Source: Chitinophagales bacterium
GTDB taxonomy: Bacteria; Bacteroidota; Bacteroidia; Chitinophagales; Saprospiraceae
Assembly (NCBI GenBank): GCA_017303875.1
Contig: JAFLBP010000009.1
Span: forward strand, 119,985-183,984
Direction: 5' to 3'
Length of the DNA stretch: 64,000 nucleotides
A program made the position numbers and the translations under genes. Positions within the stretch are counted from its first letter, which is position 1. The number at the start of each line of letters is the position of its first letter. The notes below the pieces were generated by a model. That model was not told the origin of the DNA. It ran no database searches and saw only the letters and a list, made by a program, of their open reading frames with translations. Positions 33,847-43,003 of this stretch are shown here, one piece after another.

Positions 33847-35667
33847 CTATGCTTTACAAAAGGCAATGTGATCGGTCACTGTTGCATTCGGAATGCGTCC
33901 ATATCCGCTGCTCAATCGGAAGGTGGCAGAAAGCCAGACGATGTATGCGCAGGGATCCAGAGGCCGGATATCGAAAGGGTGCGCGCCTATGGATTCGCCC
34001 GGACTGAGCGGAGTAGCGCTGAAAGCCGGTGGCAAAACGCCGTTGCCCTCCATACTCAGACTAATGCGCTCCAGCATCGGATGTACGGCCGAATAAACCG
34101 CCGTAATGGTCTCGGACGTGCGGTTGCAACCAGCGCCAGAGAGGGTCGTTTCTCCGAGTTCCAGCATCACCACCGGGTACATGTTGACATCTCCGCCCGC
34201 CCAGTTCGGGTGACGGCGTTGCAGGTATTCGGTGTTGCAAATGGCGATGCGCGACAACACATTGGCATAAGCAATGCTGCTGCTGCCCACTTCCCGAACT
34301 TCACAGACGATTTCAAAGGTATGCACCGAAGCGCGTTGAGCGGCCGGGAATGGCTGCCCCGCCACATAGGTGGTTGGCGCAATAAGATTGAAAGATTCCT
34401 TCACTAATTTTTCACTGAGCAATACGCCCATTTGTTCGCCGGGAGCAAACTGACCGGTACTTCCAAAAAGCGCGTTTTCGCGCGGCACGGTGATCCAGCC
34501 GTCGGCAGCCATCACTACATTATGGGTAGCGCCGGCGTTGTTTACCCAATAGTCTTGCGAGCTGAAAACAAAACCGCTGCTGATTCGATTCAGTGTACCA
34601 ATCCGGAAAGCGCCCATCAGGTTGGCATCCACAATTTGTGAAACCCCGCTGCCGAGGTTGCGCACCCGGAAGCGATACTCCAGCGCGGTGCTGGAATATG
34701 GGGCCGGGATGGCGCCTATGAGCGGAAGGTTGCCGGTAAAGGCATTGCGCTCGGCATCATTGCTGAAACCGGAGGCGTCGAAATCGGAGGCAATGCTGTA
34801 CTGGCCCACTTTCTGGAAAATGGCCGGCGCGTAGCTGCTGCCCGGATTGTCCTGCGCTTTGAGGCAAAAATCTATGCAGAAACAATTGCCGGCGTTTTCG
34901 CGGTCTTTTTCGTGGCCCCGCTTGCGAGGTTCCCGAAGCAGCACCGAACCACTTGCCGTTTCGATGCTGAAATACAGATCCGGGCCGGCGGGCCATTCTA
35001 TATTAAGGCTGGGGAAAATGGTTTTGCTGAAATCCGCTTTGGTGTAATAAATCCGGAAGCTGCCGTCGGCCTGGGTCGTTCCCTGTCCGAGTGCGTCATC
35101 CTGAATCAGATCGACATCAAATGCCTTGACCACTAAACCGCGCAGCGGGGTTTTGCTTTCGCAGTCGAGCACGCGGCCGCAGATGACATACAGGCCCAGG
35201 CGCTGGAGCAGGCGGCACCAGTAGTTAGCGGCGATGCTGTTTTCCCAATAAGCCGCCAGGAAGGGCGTTTGCGTTTCAAAGTTTTCTTTCCACAGCGGCT
35301 GAATGCTGCCGAGGTGGAATTGCAAGGGACGCGGCGGAACAGGCGGGCGTTTGAGTTTCAGGCGCAGGGGCACGGAGCCGCACTCAAAATCGAGTTCTAT
35401 GGCGCCGCCTTTGTACTGTTTTTCAGAAAGTTCAAGGCTGAAATTGCCGTTTTCATCGGTGTCGGCTACGGCCAGCAGGCGATTTTCAAGCGCTTTTACG
35501 GTTTCGGCGCTGCGCTCGTGGAAGGTTTCTTTTTCCCGTACCGCCACAGCCGCAGTGAGGGTTTCATTCGATTCGGCAGCGTATGCTTTTACACGCACCT
35601 GATTGAGGTAATCGAAGCAGTCGCCACAGTAGAACCCGCGCAGGTTCCCTTTCAAAAGGTATTTCAT
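33847..35667 (-). CDS. Large protein with transthyretin/carboxypeptidase-regulatory-like domains, function unknown
   Basis: Protein of 606 aa without an obvious signal peptide (MKYLLKGNLRGFYCGDCFDYL). A beta-rich N-terminal domain (to about 105) carries NFSLELSEKQYKGGAIELDF; a second domain near 165-265 (VICGRVLDCESKTPLRGLVV, then DGSFRIYYTKADF) resembles transthyretin-like CarboxypepD_reg folds. Cysteines are frequent (CGDC near 14-17, CFCIDFC near 260). The C-terminal third is unrecognised. It stands alone with long gaps both sides. I can name the fold type, not the job; a structural or secreted scaffold role is only a guess. Confidence 0.7.
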   Translation of the reverse strand: MKYLLKGNLRGFYCGDCFDYLNQVRVKAYAAESNETLTAAVAVREKETFHERSAETVKALENRLLAVADTDENGNFSLELSEKQYKGGAIELDFECGSVPLRLKLKRPPVPPRPLQFHLGSIQPLWKENFETQTPFLAAYWENSIAANYWCRLLQRLGLYVICGRVLDCESKTPLRGLVVKAFDVDLIQDDALGQGTTQADGSFRIYYTKADFSKTIFPSLNIEWPAGPDLYFSIETASGSVLLREPRKRGHEKDRENAGNCFCIDFCLKAQDNPGSSYAPAIFQKVGQYSIASDFDASGFSNDAERNAFTGNLPLIGAIPAPYSSTALEYRFRVRNLGSGVSQIVDANLMGAFRIGTLNRISSGFVFSSQDYWVNNAGATHNVVMAADGWITVPRENALFGSTGQFAPGEQMGVLLSEKLVKESFNLIAPTTYVAGQPFPAAQRASVHTFEIVCEVREVGSSSIAYANVLSRIAICNTEYLQRRHPNWAGGDVNMYPVVMLELGETTLSGAGCNRTSETITAVYSAVHPMLERISLSMEGNGVLPPAFSATPLSPGESIGAHPFDIRPLDPCAYIVWLSATFRLSSGYGRIPNATVTDHIAFCKA

Positions 35668-35753
35668 CGGTCTTCAGTTTGGATTAATTTGCGCCTACTC
35701 GTTTCAGGGATTTTCGGCTTCCTCCGCTGAAAGAGATAGTCGGTGGGGGGCTT

Positions 35754-35940
35754 CTTTTATCAATCAGACCTGGATTTGGGGCGATTTTAGGATGGATGGA
35801 TGCTTTTATCTTGATTTTTGATGGATTTTGAAGGCATAACTACTTTTACGCACTTTTTATCAATCAGACCAGGATTTGAGGTGATTTTGAAGGTGGATTA
35901 TTGCTTTTATGTCGATTTTTAATGGATTTTGAAGGCATAA
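35754..35940. repeat. Two direct ~87-bp repeats with 100-bp period
   Basis: Copy 1 is 35754-35839, copy 2 about 35852-35940. Both begin CTTTTATCAATCAGACC (one extra T in copy 2) and end ATGGATTTTGAAGGCATAA, with scattered differences between. They fill the gap between the divergent genes at 33847-35667 and 36007-38181, so each copy could contain a promoter or binding site. No coding potential is apparent. Confidence 0.75.
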
Positions 35941-36006
35941 TGGCGCATTGACACTTAAGAGGAGGAATACATTTGTCGGGAACAATTACTTTTGAGGCAA
36001 ATAAAG

Positions 36007-38181
36007 ATGAAACACATGTTGAAACGTTTTTTGCTTTTGCTTTGCCTGTTGCCGGCAATGCTTCCCCTCCGCGCACAATGGGTCAACGACGGCGGACATA
36101 GTTTTTACCGCGCCGAAAAAAGCGGCATTGTGCAGTATACCCTGCCTGAAATGAGCCGGAAAATTATCGTCGACTCTGCCGCCCTCACGCCCGCAGGGGC
36201 CAAGTCGCCATTGCCCGTCAGAAGTTTTGCCTTCAGCGACGATGGCAACAAGGTGCTGATTTACAACAATACGCGCCGCGTTTGGCGCACCGATTCCCGG
36301 GGCGATTACTGGGTGCTGGATCGCAAAAGCGGCGCCTTGCGCCAGATCGGCAAAGGCCGCCCGGAAGCCTCGCTGATGTTCGCCAAATTTTCGCCCGACG
36401 CCGCTAAAGTTGCCTATGTCAGCGAACGCAACCTGTATGTGGAAGACCTCGCCTCCGGCAAAATCACCCCGCTGACGGACGTAAAAGGCTCCAAAAAACT
36501 CATCAACGGCACGTTCGACTGGGTGTATGAAGAGGAATTCGACTGCCGCGACGGTTTCCGCTGGAGCCCCGACTCGCGCAATATCGCCTACTGGCAAATT
36601 GACGCCAACGGCATCCGCGATTTTTACATGATCAACAACACCGACTCCATTTACCCCTTCCTTGTTCCGGTGGAATACCCGAAAGTCGGCGAGCCGCTTT
36701 CTCCTTATAAAATAGGCGTGGTGAACGTAAAATCGCGTAAAACCAAATGGATGAACCTGCCCGGCGACCCTACCCAAACCTATGCCCCGCGCATGGAATG
36801 GGCGGCCAACAGCCAGGAGATTTTTGTGCAGCAACTCAACCGCCGCCAAAACGAAAGCACACTTTTTTACTGCGATATTGCCAGCGGCGCCGCACGCGCT
36901 TTTTATAAAGAAACGGAAAATGCCTGGATCGACCTGCAAGGCACACCAATGGCCAATTATGTACTCTGGCTGAATGGCGGTAAAGAATTTCTGTGGACCA
37001 GCGAACGCGACGGCTGGCGTCATGCCTACCGCGTGTCCCGCGACGGCCGCACACACCTGCTGCTCACGCAAGGCGATTACGACGTTATCAGTGTTTCTCG
37101 CGTAGACGAAGCTGGCGGATACCTGTATTTTATGGCTTCGCCGGAAAATGCCACCCAAACCTATCTTTTCCGCGTGCGCCTCGACGGCAGCAGCGAAAAA
37201 CCGGAACGCCTGACGCCCGCCGATCAGCCCGGCGTGCACAGCTACGACCTCTCGCCCGATGCCAAATACGCGCGTCATACCTGGTCGAACCACTACACCC
37301 CGTATATCCGGGAGCAAATTTCCCTGCCCGAGCACAAGGCATTGGGCAAAGCCGCCAAAATCGCGCCGCGCCCGGCCGATGATCCCATCGAGTTTTTCCA
37401 GGTGACTACCGAAGACGGCGTTACCCTCGACGGCTACCTCGTGAAACCCAAAAATTTTGACCCCTCCAAAAAATATCCCATTCTGTTCGAGGTATACACC
37501 GAACCCGCATCTGCGACCGTGCGCGACCGCTTTGGCGCGGGCGATCCGGGTCTGTACAGCGGCGACCTGGCCGCCGACGGGTACATTTATGCCTCGCTCG
37601 ACGGTCGCGGTACCCCGGCGCCCAAAGGCAGCGCCTGGCGCAAGGCCATTTATCGCAACATCGGCACGGTCAACATCCGCGATCAGGCGATGGGCGCCAA
37701 AGCCATGTTCCAGCGCTGGAACTGGATTGATACCAGCCGCGTGGCCATCTGGGGCTGGAGCGGCGGCGGCTCCACGACGCTGAACTGCCTGTTCCAATAC
37801 CCCGACATTTACAAAACCGGTATTGCGGTGGCCGCTGTGGGCAATCAGCTGACCTACGATAACATCTACCAGGAGCGCTACATGGGCGTGCCCAGCGAAA
37901 CCAAAGAAGATTTTATCAAGGGTTCGCCGATTACACATGCCAAAAACCTGCGCGGCAACCTGCTTTATATTCACGGCACCGGCGACGATAATGTGCACTA
38001 CCAAAACGCTGAAATGCTTGTAAATGAACTGATTAAGCACAACAAGTACTTCCAGTTCATGCCTTACCCGAACCGCACCCACGGCATCAGCGAAGGCGAA
38101 GGCACCGGCGAGCACCTGCAAACGATGTTCACGACCTTCCTGCGCCGCCATTGCCCGGGCGGGGGAGTCAGTCGGCAGTGA
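36007..38181 (+). CDS. S9-family peptidase, dipeptidyl-peptidase IV type
   Basis: Exported serine peptidase of 724 aa. ATG at 36007 (MKHMLKRFLLLLCLLPAMLPLRAQ) gives a normal signal peptide; ATG 36016 is an alternative. Residues about 50-480 are the eight-bladed propeller (DPP_IV_N), including WSPDSRNIAYWQIDANGIRDFYMINNTD with an EE-type motif just before (DWVYEEEFDCRDGFRW, the Glu pair that binds the substrate amino terminus). The alpha/beta-hydrolase domain holds the nucleophile in GWSGGGSTTL, the Asp in HGTGDDNVHYQNAE and the His in NRTHGISEGEGTGEH. It would cleave X-Pro dipeptides in the periplasm. It is the only plus-strand gene in the middle of the window besides the VOC gene downstream. 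Confidence 0.95.
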   Translation: MKHMLKRFLLLLCLLPAMLPLRAQWVNDGGHSFYRAEKSGIVQYTLPEMSRKIIVDSAALTPAGAKSPLPVRSFAFSDDGNKVLIYNNTRRVWRTDSRGDYWVLDRKSGALRQIGKGRPEASLMFAKFSPDAAKVAYVSERNLYVEDLASGKITPLTDVKGSKKLINGTFDWVYEEEFDCRDGFRWSPDSRNIAYWQIDANGIRDFYMINNTDSIYPFLVPVEYPKVGEPLSPYKIGVVNVKSRKTKWMNLPGDPTQTYAPRMEWAANSQEIFVQQLNRRQNESTLFYCDIASGAARAFYKETENAWIDLQGTPMANYVLWLNGGKEFLWTSERDGWRHAYRVSRDGRTHLLLTQGDYDVISVSRVDEAGGYLYFMASPENATQTYLFRVRLDGSSEKPERLTPADQPGVHSYDLSPDAKYARHTWSNHYTPYIREQISLPEHKALGKAAKIAPRPADDPIEFFQVTTEDGVTLDGYLVKPKNFDPSKKYPILFEVYTEPASATVRDRFGAGDPGLYSGDLAADGYIYASLDGRGTPAPKGSAWRKAIYRNIGTVNIRDQAMGAKAMFQRWNWIDTSRVAIWGWSGGGSTTLNCLFQYPDIYKTGIAVAAVGNQLTYDNIYQERYMGVPSETKEDFIKGSPITHAKNLRGNLLYIHGTGDDNVHYQNAEMLVNELIKHNKYFQFMPYPNRTHGISEGEGTGEHLQTMFTTFLRRHCPGGGVSRQ

Positions 38182-38237
38182 TCAGTTAGCAGTTAACAGT
38201 CAGCAGTTAACAGTGAGCAGTTAACAGTGAGCAGTTG
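38168..38237. repeat. Short tandem repeat of GCAGTTAACAGT units
   Basis: Four to five imperfect 12-14 bp units (GCAGTTAACAGTCA, GCAGTTAACAGTGA) beginning within the last codons of the peptidase gene and running past its stop. GTTAAC makes each unit partly self-complementary. Confidence 0.75.
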
Positions 38238-38265
38238 GGGGGTGTTGTTTCGTACAGCAGTGTAG

Positions 38266-38314
38266 CAATTCTGTGTATTGCTGTGTGAAATATCCGTGTA
38301 ACATCTGTGTGAAA
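38266..38314. repeat. Half-copy of the TGTGTAACATCTGTGTGAAA repeat family
   Basis: Contains CCGTGTAACATCTGTGTGAA, matching the right arms of the palindromes at 15904-15963 and 58367-58455. Only one arm is present, so no large hairpin forms here. Confidence 0.7.
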
Positions 38315-38344
38315 CAACACCCGCTTACTACAACTAAACTTACA

Positions 38345-38740
38345 ATGAACAATTACCTTGCGCAAATAGCCCTTGTGGTGCGCGATTACGACGAAGCCAT
38401 TGATTATTACACCCGCGTTTTGGGTTTTACCTTAATAGAGGACACCCCGCAGAGCGACACCAAGCGCTGGGTGGTGGTGGCCCCGTCGGCCGACCCGCAG
38501 GCCTGCCGATTGTTGCTGGCCAAAGGGGTAGGGGAGGAGCAGCAAAGCCGCATCGGTAACCAGACTGGCGGCCGGGTATTTCTGTTCCTGTACACCGATA
38601 ATTTTGATGCGTTTTTTCAGCGCTTGCAGGAGCACGCCGTGCGTATTGTACGGCCTCCCAGCACAGAACCCTACGGGAAAGTGGCCGTTTTTGCTGATTT
38701 GTATGGAAATTTATGGGATTTGATTGAGCCGGGGGAGTGA
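38345..38740 (+). CDS. VOC-family (glyoxalase/dioxygenase-fold) protein
   Basis: Protein of 131 aa; ATG at 38345 (MNNYLAQIALVVRDYDEAIDYYTRVLGF) is the natural start, while the longer frame reads through a repeat. It has one full VOC module: the opening strand with DYDEAIDYYTRVLGF, the middle GGRVFLFLYTDNFDAFFQRLQEHAV, and the closing YGKVAVFADLYGNLWDLIEP with a typical E at the end of the metal-binding strand. The first metal ligand position is A-rather than H-containing (QIALVV), so metal use is uncertain. Reaction unknown. Confidence 0.88.
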   Translation: MNNYLAQIALVVRDYDEAIDYYTRVLGFTLIEDTPQSDTKRWVVVAPSADPQACRLLLAKGVGEEQQSRIGNQTGGRVFLFLYTDNFDAFFQRLQEHAVRIVRPPSTEPYGKVAVFADLYGNLWDLIEPGE

Positions 38741-38772
38741 GGTAGTGTTTTTGGGAGCGGGGGATTTTTTAT

Positions 38773-39654
38773 TCACTGTTCGTCAAAAAAGTCCTCATCA
38801 ATCTGTTTGATTTCGTAAATAGTTTTTACCTGAATTCCAACATTAAACTCATGCATTAGGGTCACAAGTTTGTGTCCGTCTATACAGATTATTTTATGAT
38901 GTGCTGAACGGGCCTTTTCAAGGGCTTTGTCGTCAAATTCTGAAGTCGTGACAAACACACCCTTATTTGTGTCGCCACTCATTGCTCCAATAAAATTACG
39001 TATGTCCTTTTCCCTTACCTTGCCTTCATTGAAACGTTTTGCTTGAATGTAAATTTTATCAAGTCCAAGCCTGTCTTCATTTATAATCCCATCAATACCA
39101 CCGTCATTAGATTTTGAGGTCTCAATGAATTCCCCATAACCCATTTTCTTCAATAGTCGTAAAACTACTTTTTCAAAAAAATAAGGATCAATATTCTTTA
39201 ATTTTTGAAGAAGCTCAGTTTTAACTTCACTTTCAATCCTGTTGAAACCTTCGTCTATAAGATCTTGTGGAGAAGAGATTTCAGGTTGTGATTTCTTTTC
39301 AACGGTTGCTGAATTTTTCTCCTGCTTGTAAAAGTTAAACAGTGAACTTTCATTTTCTAAATCTCGAACTGTCAGAGTTGCTGAATGATTCTTTCCTTTT
39401 TCTGTAATTTGAACAAAGCCACGCTGGGGAAATGTTATATAGCCACCTTTTTTCAAATATGATTTTCCCCAAGCAATTCTGTTGTCTATGAGTAAGTCAC
39501 CTGACTTTGTTTCTTCTTTTAATTGCTCCTCGGTCAGGTCGTAATAGAACTTTGTTTTTACCTCTTCGATAAGTTCTCTTGATTTTAAAATTCTACCGTC
39601 TTTAAGGATTTCAAGAATCGGATTAAATGTTTCGTCAAATTTTGGTATTTCCAT
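38773..39654 (-). CDS. mrr: Mrr-type restriction endonuclease
   Basis: Protein of 293 aa. Residues 1-95 are the Mrr N-terminal winged-helix domain (EILKDGRILKSRELIEEV, GGYITFPQRGFVQITEKGK). Residues about 150-280 are the PD-(D/E)XK-like catalytic domain: FFEKVVLRLLKKMGYGE, then D188 in NDGGIDGI and Q204-A-K206 in IYIQAKR, followed by FIGAMSGDTNKGVFVTTSEF. This matches Mrr enzymes that cut methylated or otherwise modified DNA. No methylase or partner gene is adjacent, which fits a stand-alone type IV enzyme. Base composition is more AT-rich than its neighbours, suggesting acquisition by transfer. Confidence 0.92.
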   Translation of the reverse strand: MEIPKFDETFNPILEILKDGRILKSRELIEEVKTKFYYDLTEEQLKEETKSGDLLIDNRIAWGKSYLKKGGYITFPQRGFVQITEKGKNHSATLTVRDLENESSLFNFYKQEKNSATVEKKSQPEISSPQDLIDEGFNRIESEVKTELLQKLKNIDPYFFEKVVLRLLKKMGYGEFIETSKSNDGGIDGIINEDRLGLDKIYIQAKRFNEGKVREKDIRNFIGAMSGDTNKGVFVTTSEFDDKALEKARSAHHKIICIDGHKLVTLMHEFNVGIQVKTIYEIKQIDEDFFDEQ

Positions 39655-39936
39655 TTATGTCTTGCTGTAGTTTTTAAAATGACTATGCCCCCCCGCACCT
39701 ACCAACAAAGCAAAACCCGCATTGCGGCTTCCTCTTAGCCATCAGTTGCGCTTATGCCCGTTATAGGCGGCTCATTTTGCTGCCTCGCAGGTGAGCAACG
39801 TGCAAAAATACACCGATTTTTTATCTTAAAAATATTTATACCGGTCTTTTGCACGGCATAGTTAATTTTTGCGATGCCTGTTTCGGCTCCATCGAATTAG
39901 GATGCAATAAATGAGCGGCACGCGCGCAAGGAAAAA

Positions 39937-41382
39937 TCAGGCCTGCTCAAACAAAACATCCATCTGCAATTGATTTTGTGCCACCCCGAGATAATGTTCG
40001 TTGGGTTTTACGCCAAAAGTAGTGATAAGGGTAATAAAGATCGTCTTGTTTATACCCGTCTTTTGTTGAAAAATGCTTCGCTTGGCATGTAGCAGTTGCG
40101 CATCCGCCAGCGTCATTTGCCATTCCTGGTTGTAGAATTTTATTTCACAGAGATTGATACAGCGGTCTTGCCGATCTATCAGCAGGTCAATTTGCGCGCC
40201 CGCTTCTCCCGATTTGGCCGGATTTCGCCACAGGGATTGTTCTGAATATACACCTGCAATGCCAAGACCCTTTTTAATTTGCACGATATGTTTGAGGCAA
40301 ATATTTTCAAAGGCAAATCCGGTCCAGGTTTTCCACGATTGGCCAATGGCCTTAGTTTGCCAGGCTCCTGTACCCATATTTTTATTGTTTTCAATAAATT
40401 TCAGGTAGAAAAGTGAGTACTCATCCGTCAGTTTAAAGATAACATCCCTCGCGGTTTTATTAAAAGGCAGATAAACACTGATAAAACCGGATTCAGTCAG
40501 TTCATCAAGTACTTTGCTGATGGTACCGCCCGATTTAAAACCACAGGCTTCAATCAATTCATTGCGACTCATGCCGCTAAGTTTTCCGGAAAGCGCACGG
40601 ATGATGGCCACATGCTTATCTGCTTTGCCAAAAAGTGCCATGTATAAATCTTTAAACTCATGGCGCAGTGGGCCGTCTTTTGTAAAACACAAACGATCAA
40701 TGGTTTGGGATACGCTCTCACCGGGTTTCACATGATTCAGGTACTCTGGAATGCCGCCAATGGCCATATATAACTGTAATACATCGTAGTTACTAAGCAG
40801 CACATGGTTACTCTTCAGGTATAGCGTCGTTTCATAGAGGTTGAAGGGTTCAAGTCGAATGCGCCGGGTAATGCGATTGTGCAGGCCCCCTTTATTCCGC
40901 ACGATATTCTGTATCATCCAAGACGCAGCCGAGCCACAGATGACCACCACAAGATTGTGTTGACGAGATGCCCAACTGTTCCAAAAGTGATCAAATGCTG
41001 CCAAAAAACCCGATTTTTTTTTGTCCATCCACGGAAATTCATCCAGAAACAAGACGCATTTGTTTTTCGGCGGGTTAAGCTCCATCAGGTTGATTAATAG
41101 TCGAAAGGCTTGTAACCAATTGGCCGGAACAGCCAAGGGCAGCGCCAGGTGTTGTCGGAATGCAGTCTGTACAGTCAGACTAAAGTTTTCCAATTGCTCA
41201 CCCGACTCAACATTGTTCATTCCTGTAAATTCAAGCAGCATGTTTTTTTCATACACGGTACGCACTAAGTAGGTTTTCCCCACCCGTCGCCTGCCGTATA
41301 CTGCTATCAATTCAGCTTTGGACGAAGCCAAAGCATCGTTTAAAATTTGAATTTCTGCTGCTCGACCAATAATTTTTTCCAT
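39937..41382 (-). CDS. AAA ATPase with C-terminal DUF234 nuclease-like domain
   Basis: Protein of 481 aa; ATG at 41382 (MEKIIGRAAEIQILN). Walker A is GRRRVGKT at about residues 30-37, Walker B/arginine-rich region CVLFLDEFPWMD near 115, and VVVICGSAASWM further on. After a winged-helix part (LSGKLSGMSRNELIEACGF) the C-terminus is a DUF234-like PD-(D/E)XK fold, with SGEAGAQIDLLIDRQDRCINLCEIKFYN carrying D and E-x-K in the right places. These ATPases are common, often mobile and poorly understood in Bacteroidota. A second, decayed copy of its C-terminus is at 13198-13410. A four-site operator-like array lies directly upstream. Confidence 0.9.
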   Translation of the reverse strand: MEKIIGRAAEIQILNDALASSKAELIAVYGRRRVGKTYLVRTVYEKNMLLEFTGMNNVESGEQLENFSLTVQTAFRQHLALPLAVPANWLQAFRLLINLMELNPPKNKCVLFLDEFPWMDKKKSGFLAAFDHFWNSWASRQHNLVVVICGSAASWMIQNIVRNKGGLHNRITRRIRLEPFNLYETTLYLKSNHVLLSNYDVLQLYMAIGGIPEYLNHVKPGESVSQTIDRLCFTKDGPLRHEFKDLYMALFGKADKHVAIIRALSGKLSGMSRNELIEACGFKSGGTISKVLDELTESGFISVYLPFNKTARDVIFKLTDEYSLFYLKFIENNKNMGTGAWQTKAIGQSWKTWTGFAFENICLKHIVQIKKGLGIAGVYSEQSLWRNPAKSGEAGAQIDLLIDRQDRCINLCEIKFYNQEWQMTLADAQLLHAKRSIFQQKTGINKTIFITLITTFGVKPNEHYLGVAQNQLQMDVLFEQA

Positions 41383-41393
41383 GCCCAATATTT

Positions 41394-41492
41394 ATTTTCA
41401 GCCATAACCTATGCAAAAGTACTACTTATGGCTGAAAATAAAAAATTATTTCCAGCCATAACTATCCCAAAAAAGCACTTGTGGCTGGAAAT
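41394..41492. promoter_or_regulatory. Four alternating operator-like sites upstream of the ATPase gene
   Basis: ATTTTCAGCCATAA at 41394-41407, its complement TTATGGCTGAAAAT at 41426-41439, ATTTCCAGCCATAA at 41448-41461, and TGTGGCTGGAAAT at about 41480-41492. Centres are spaced roughly 32, 22 and 32 bp, close to whole helical turns and symmetric about the middle. This looks like a regulatory array for the ATPase gene. Confidence 0.55.
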
Positions 41493-41527
41493 GTGAAAAG
41501 GTGATCGGCTGTTCCTCCAACCCGAGC

Positions 41528-41962
41528 TTATTTTACCGGGTTGTAAGCCAGTTTTTTAATCTCGCTGATTTGAACCGTGGGCAGGATATTGGTGTAGTTT
41601 TTAATGTCGCCCACAATAGCCTCCCGGTTTTGGGCAATGGCCTGATGGTAAGCGCCGAGGTCGTACACATAAAAATAGCCGACGGCTACATAAGGTGCTT
41701 TTTCTTCCGGACTTCTGCCGCTTACGCCGCGGTCAATTTCATAATATTTCAGGTTTTTGCCCAAATATGCGGCCACTAAGGGCATGTGTGTTTTTTCATA
41801 ATAGGCCATATCGAAAAACTTGCCCTCGCCGCCCGGGTAGAGTATGGCCACCTTGAACAGGCCGGCTTCCTGGGTAAATGCGTTTTTCGGGGCGCTGCTT
41901 TTGCAACTGGCCAGAACAACGATGGCCAGTAGTAGCAGGATGGATTTGATGATTGTCGGCAT
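41528..41962 (-). CDS. EthD-domain lipoprotein
   Basis: Lipoprotein of 144 aa, lipobox VLASC (Cys20). The remainder is an EthD-like ferredoxin-fold domain: FKVAILYPGGEGKFFDMAYYEKTHMPLVAAYLG at the start and VAVGYFYVYDLGAYHQAI in the middle. EthD proteins are often assigned to ether/alkane degradation in Actinobacteria, but exported single-domain copies like this have no known reaction. It is isolated; no operon partner is visible. Confidence 0.85.
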   Translation of the reverse strand: MPTIIKSILLLLAIVVLASCKSSAPKNAFTQEAGLFKVAILYPGGEGKFFDMAYYEKTHMPLVAAYLGKNLKYYEIDRGVSGRSPEEKAPYVAVGYFYVYDLGAYHQAIAQNREAIVGDIKNYTNILPTVQISEIKKLAYNPVK

Positions 41963-42128
41963 AGACTAAAGATTTGGAGGGTTTAAGGATTTGTGTTGCG
42001 TTTGTTTTCTGATAATTGCAATGGTACGGCGTTTCAGGTGTTTTTTTGTTTTTTCAAAAAAAAATCACCTTCCCGGATCTTTTGAAACGCCTTTGGAATT
42101 ATTGTACTTGTCTGAACGACATCAACCG

Positions 42129-42161
42129 CAGGCGGGCTTTTGTATGCTTGGGGCAGATTCC
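42129..42161. repeat. 33-bp direct repeat, left copy
   Basis: CAGGCGGGCTTTTGTATGCT followed by TGGGGCAGATTCC. It matches 44427-44459 at 32 of 33 positions, in the same orientation 2.3 kb away. The right copy is the 3' half of a terminator hairpin; the left copy lacks the other half. Confidence 0.8.
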
Positions 42162-42179
42162 AATAGAAAAGTGCTTGGT

Positions 42180-42914
42180 TTACTTTATCAATTTTGCAAA
42201 GCGGTATCCAACCCCGAGTGTAACAAACAACCCTGTGCCAGTAGATTCATATTCCGCCATGGGTTGTACAGTACCTTTGTATTGATACTTGAGATACATT
42301 TTTTGATAGGGCCTGAACGCATAAACCCCATGGACGCCAAGGCCTAATTCAAGCCGTTTCCAAAAAACAAAACCCGTGCGAAAGCCTAAGGAAGGCACTA
42401 TTTGGCTTGTGTTCATGGGTATGGCCTCCATGGGTTCGAGTTCGAAGTAATGAGGGCCGTTTATGGGTAAACCTGGCAACCCAAACTCCCATTCTGTTTT
42501 ACGAGATACTTGAAGCCCTGCCCCCACAAATGGCTTGAAATAGAATTTTTTATTTTTCTTTGTTAGTAAATAGGAAACACCTAAATCAAATCTATGAAGT
42601 TTAACCCCCTGACAGGAACCTGTAGCTAATGCCTCTCCTCCCCCAGCTATCCATCCTCCCGGTTCAAAATATATAAATGTACAGCCATCATATTTACTGT
42701 AAGATGAAAATATTGAGTATTTACTGTTTCGGAAAAAATGCTCATAAGATAATGCAAAAGTTCGACTTGTATTTTCAAAATTATCCCCCCCATTGACAAC
42801 CGGGACAACTGCGTTCGTGTGAGAATAAACTTGTACCAATGATGCCGATATTGACTGGGCCTTGCTATATGAAATTATTAGGGCAAGGGGCAGCCATACA
42901 ATCAATTTTTTCAT
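42180..42914 (-). CDS. Outer-membrane beta-barrel protein
   Basis: Exported protein of 244 aa with signal peptide MKKLIVWLPLALIISYSKAQ. Alternating-residue beta strands end in aromatic residues (RFDLGVSYLLTKKNKKFYFKPFVGAGLQVSR, PSLGFRTGFVFWKRLELGLGVHGVYAF) and the C-terminal strand is FVTLGVGYRFAKLIK. This is the small OMP-b-brl/porin-like architecture frequent in Bacteroidota. No substrate or partner can be inferred. It lies inside the segment bounded by 33-bp direct repeats. Confidence 0.8.
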   Translation of the reverse strand: MKKLIVWLPLALIISYSKAQSISASLVQVYSHTNAVVPVVNGGDNFENTSRTFALSYEHFFRNSKYSIFSSYSKYDGCTFIYFEPGGWIAGGGEALATGSCQGVKLHRFDLGVSYLLTKKNKKFYFKPFVGAGLQVSRKTEWEFGLPGLPINGPHYFELEPMEAIPMNTSQIVPSLGFRTGFVFWKRLELGLGVHGVYAFRPYQKMYLKYQYKGTVQPMAEYESTGTGLFVTLGVGYRFAKLIK

Positions 42915-43003
42915 GCTGAAAGGGTGTTAATGAGCCTGACGCTAGGCTTCATGTCGGACAGTAAAAACCTACGCCAGAGAACGTTAGTAAAAGAGTTGAA
43001 AAA

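Noticed and set aside
35986..38151. 721-codon open frame antisense to the DPP4-like peptidase
   Set aside because: It is a shadow of a GC3-biased gene: its translation is Val/Ala/Gly-rich without domains, while the plus frame has a full S9 peptidase with catalytic triad.
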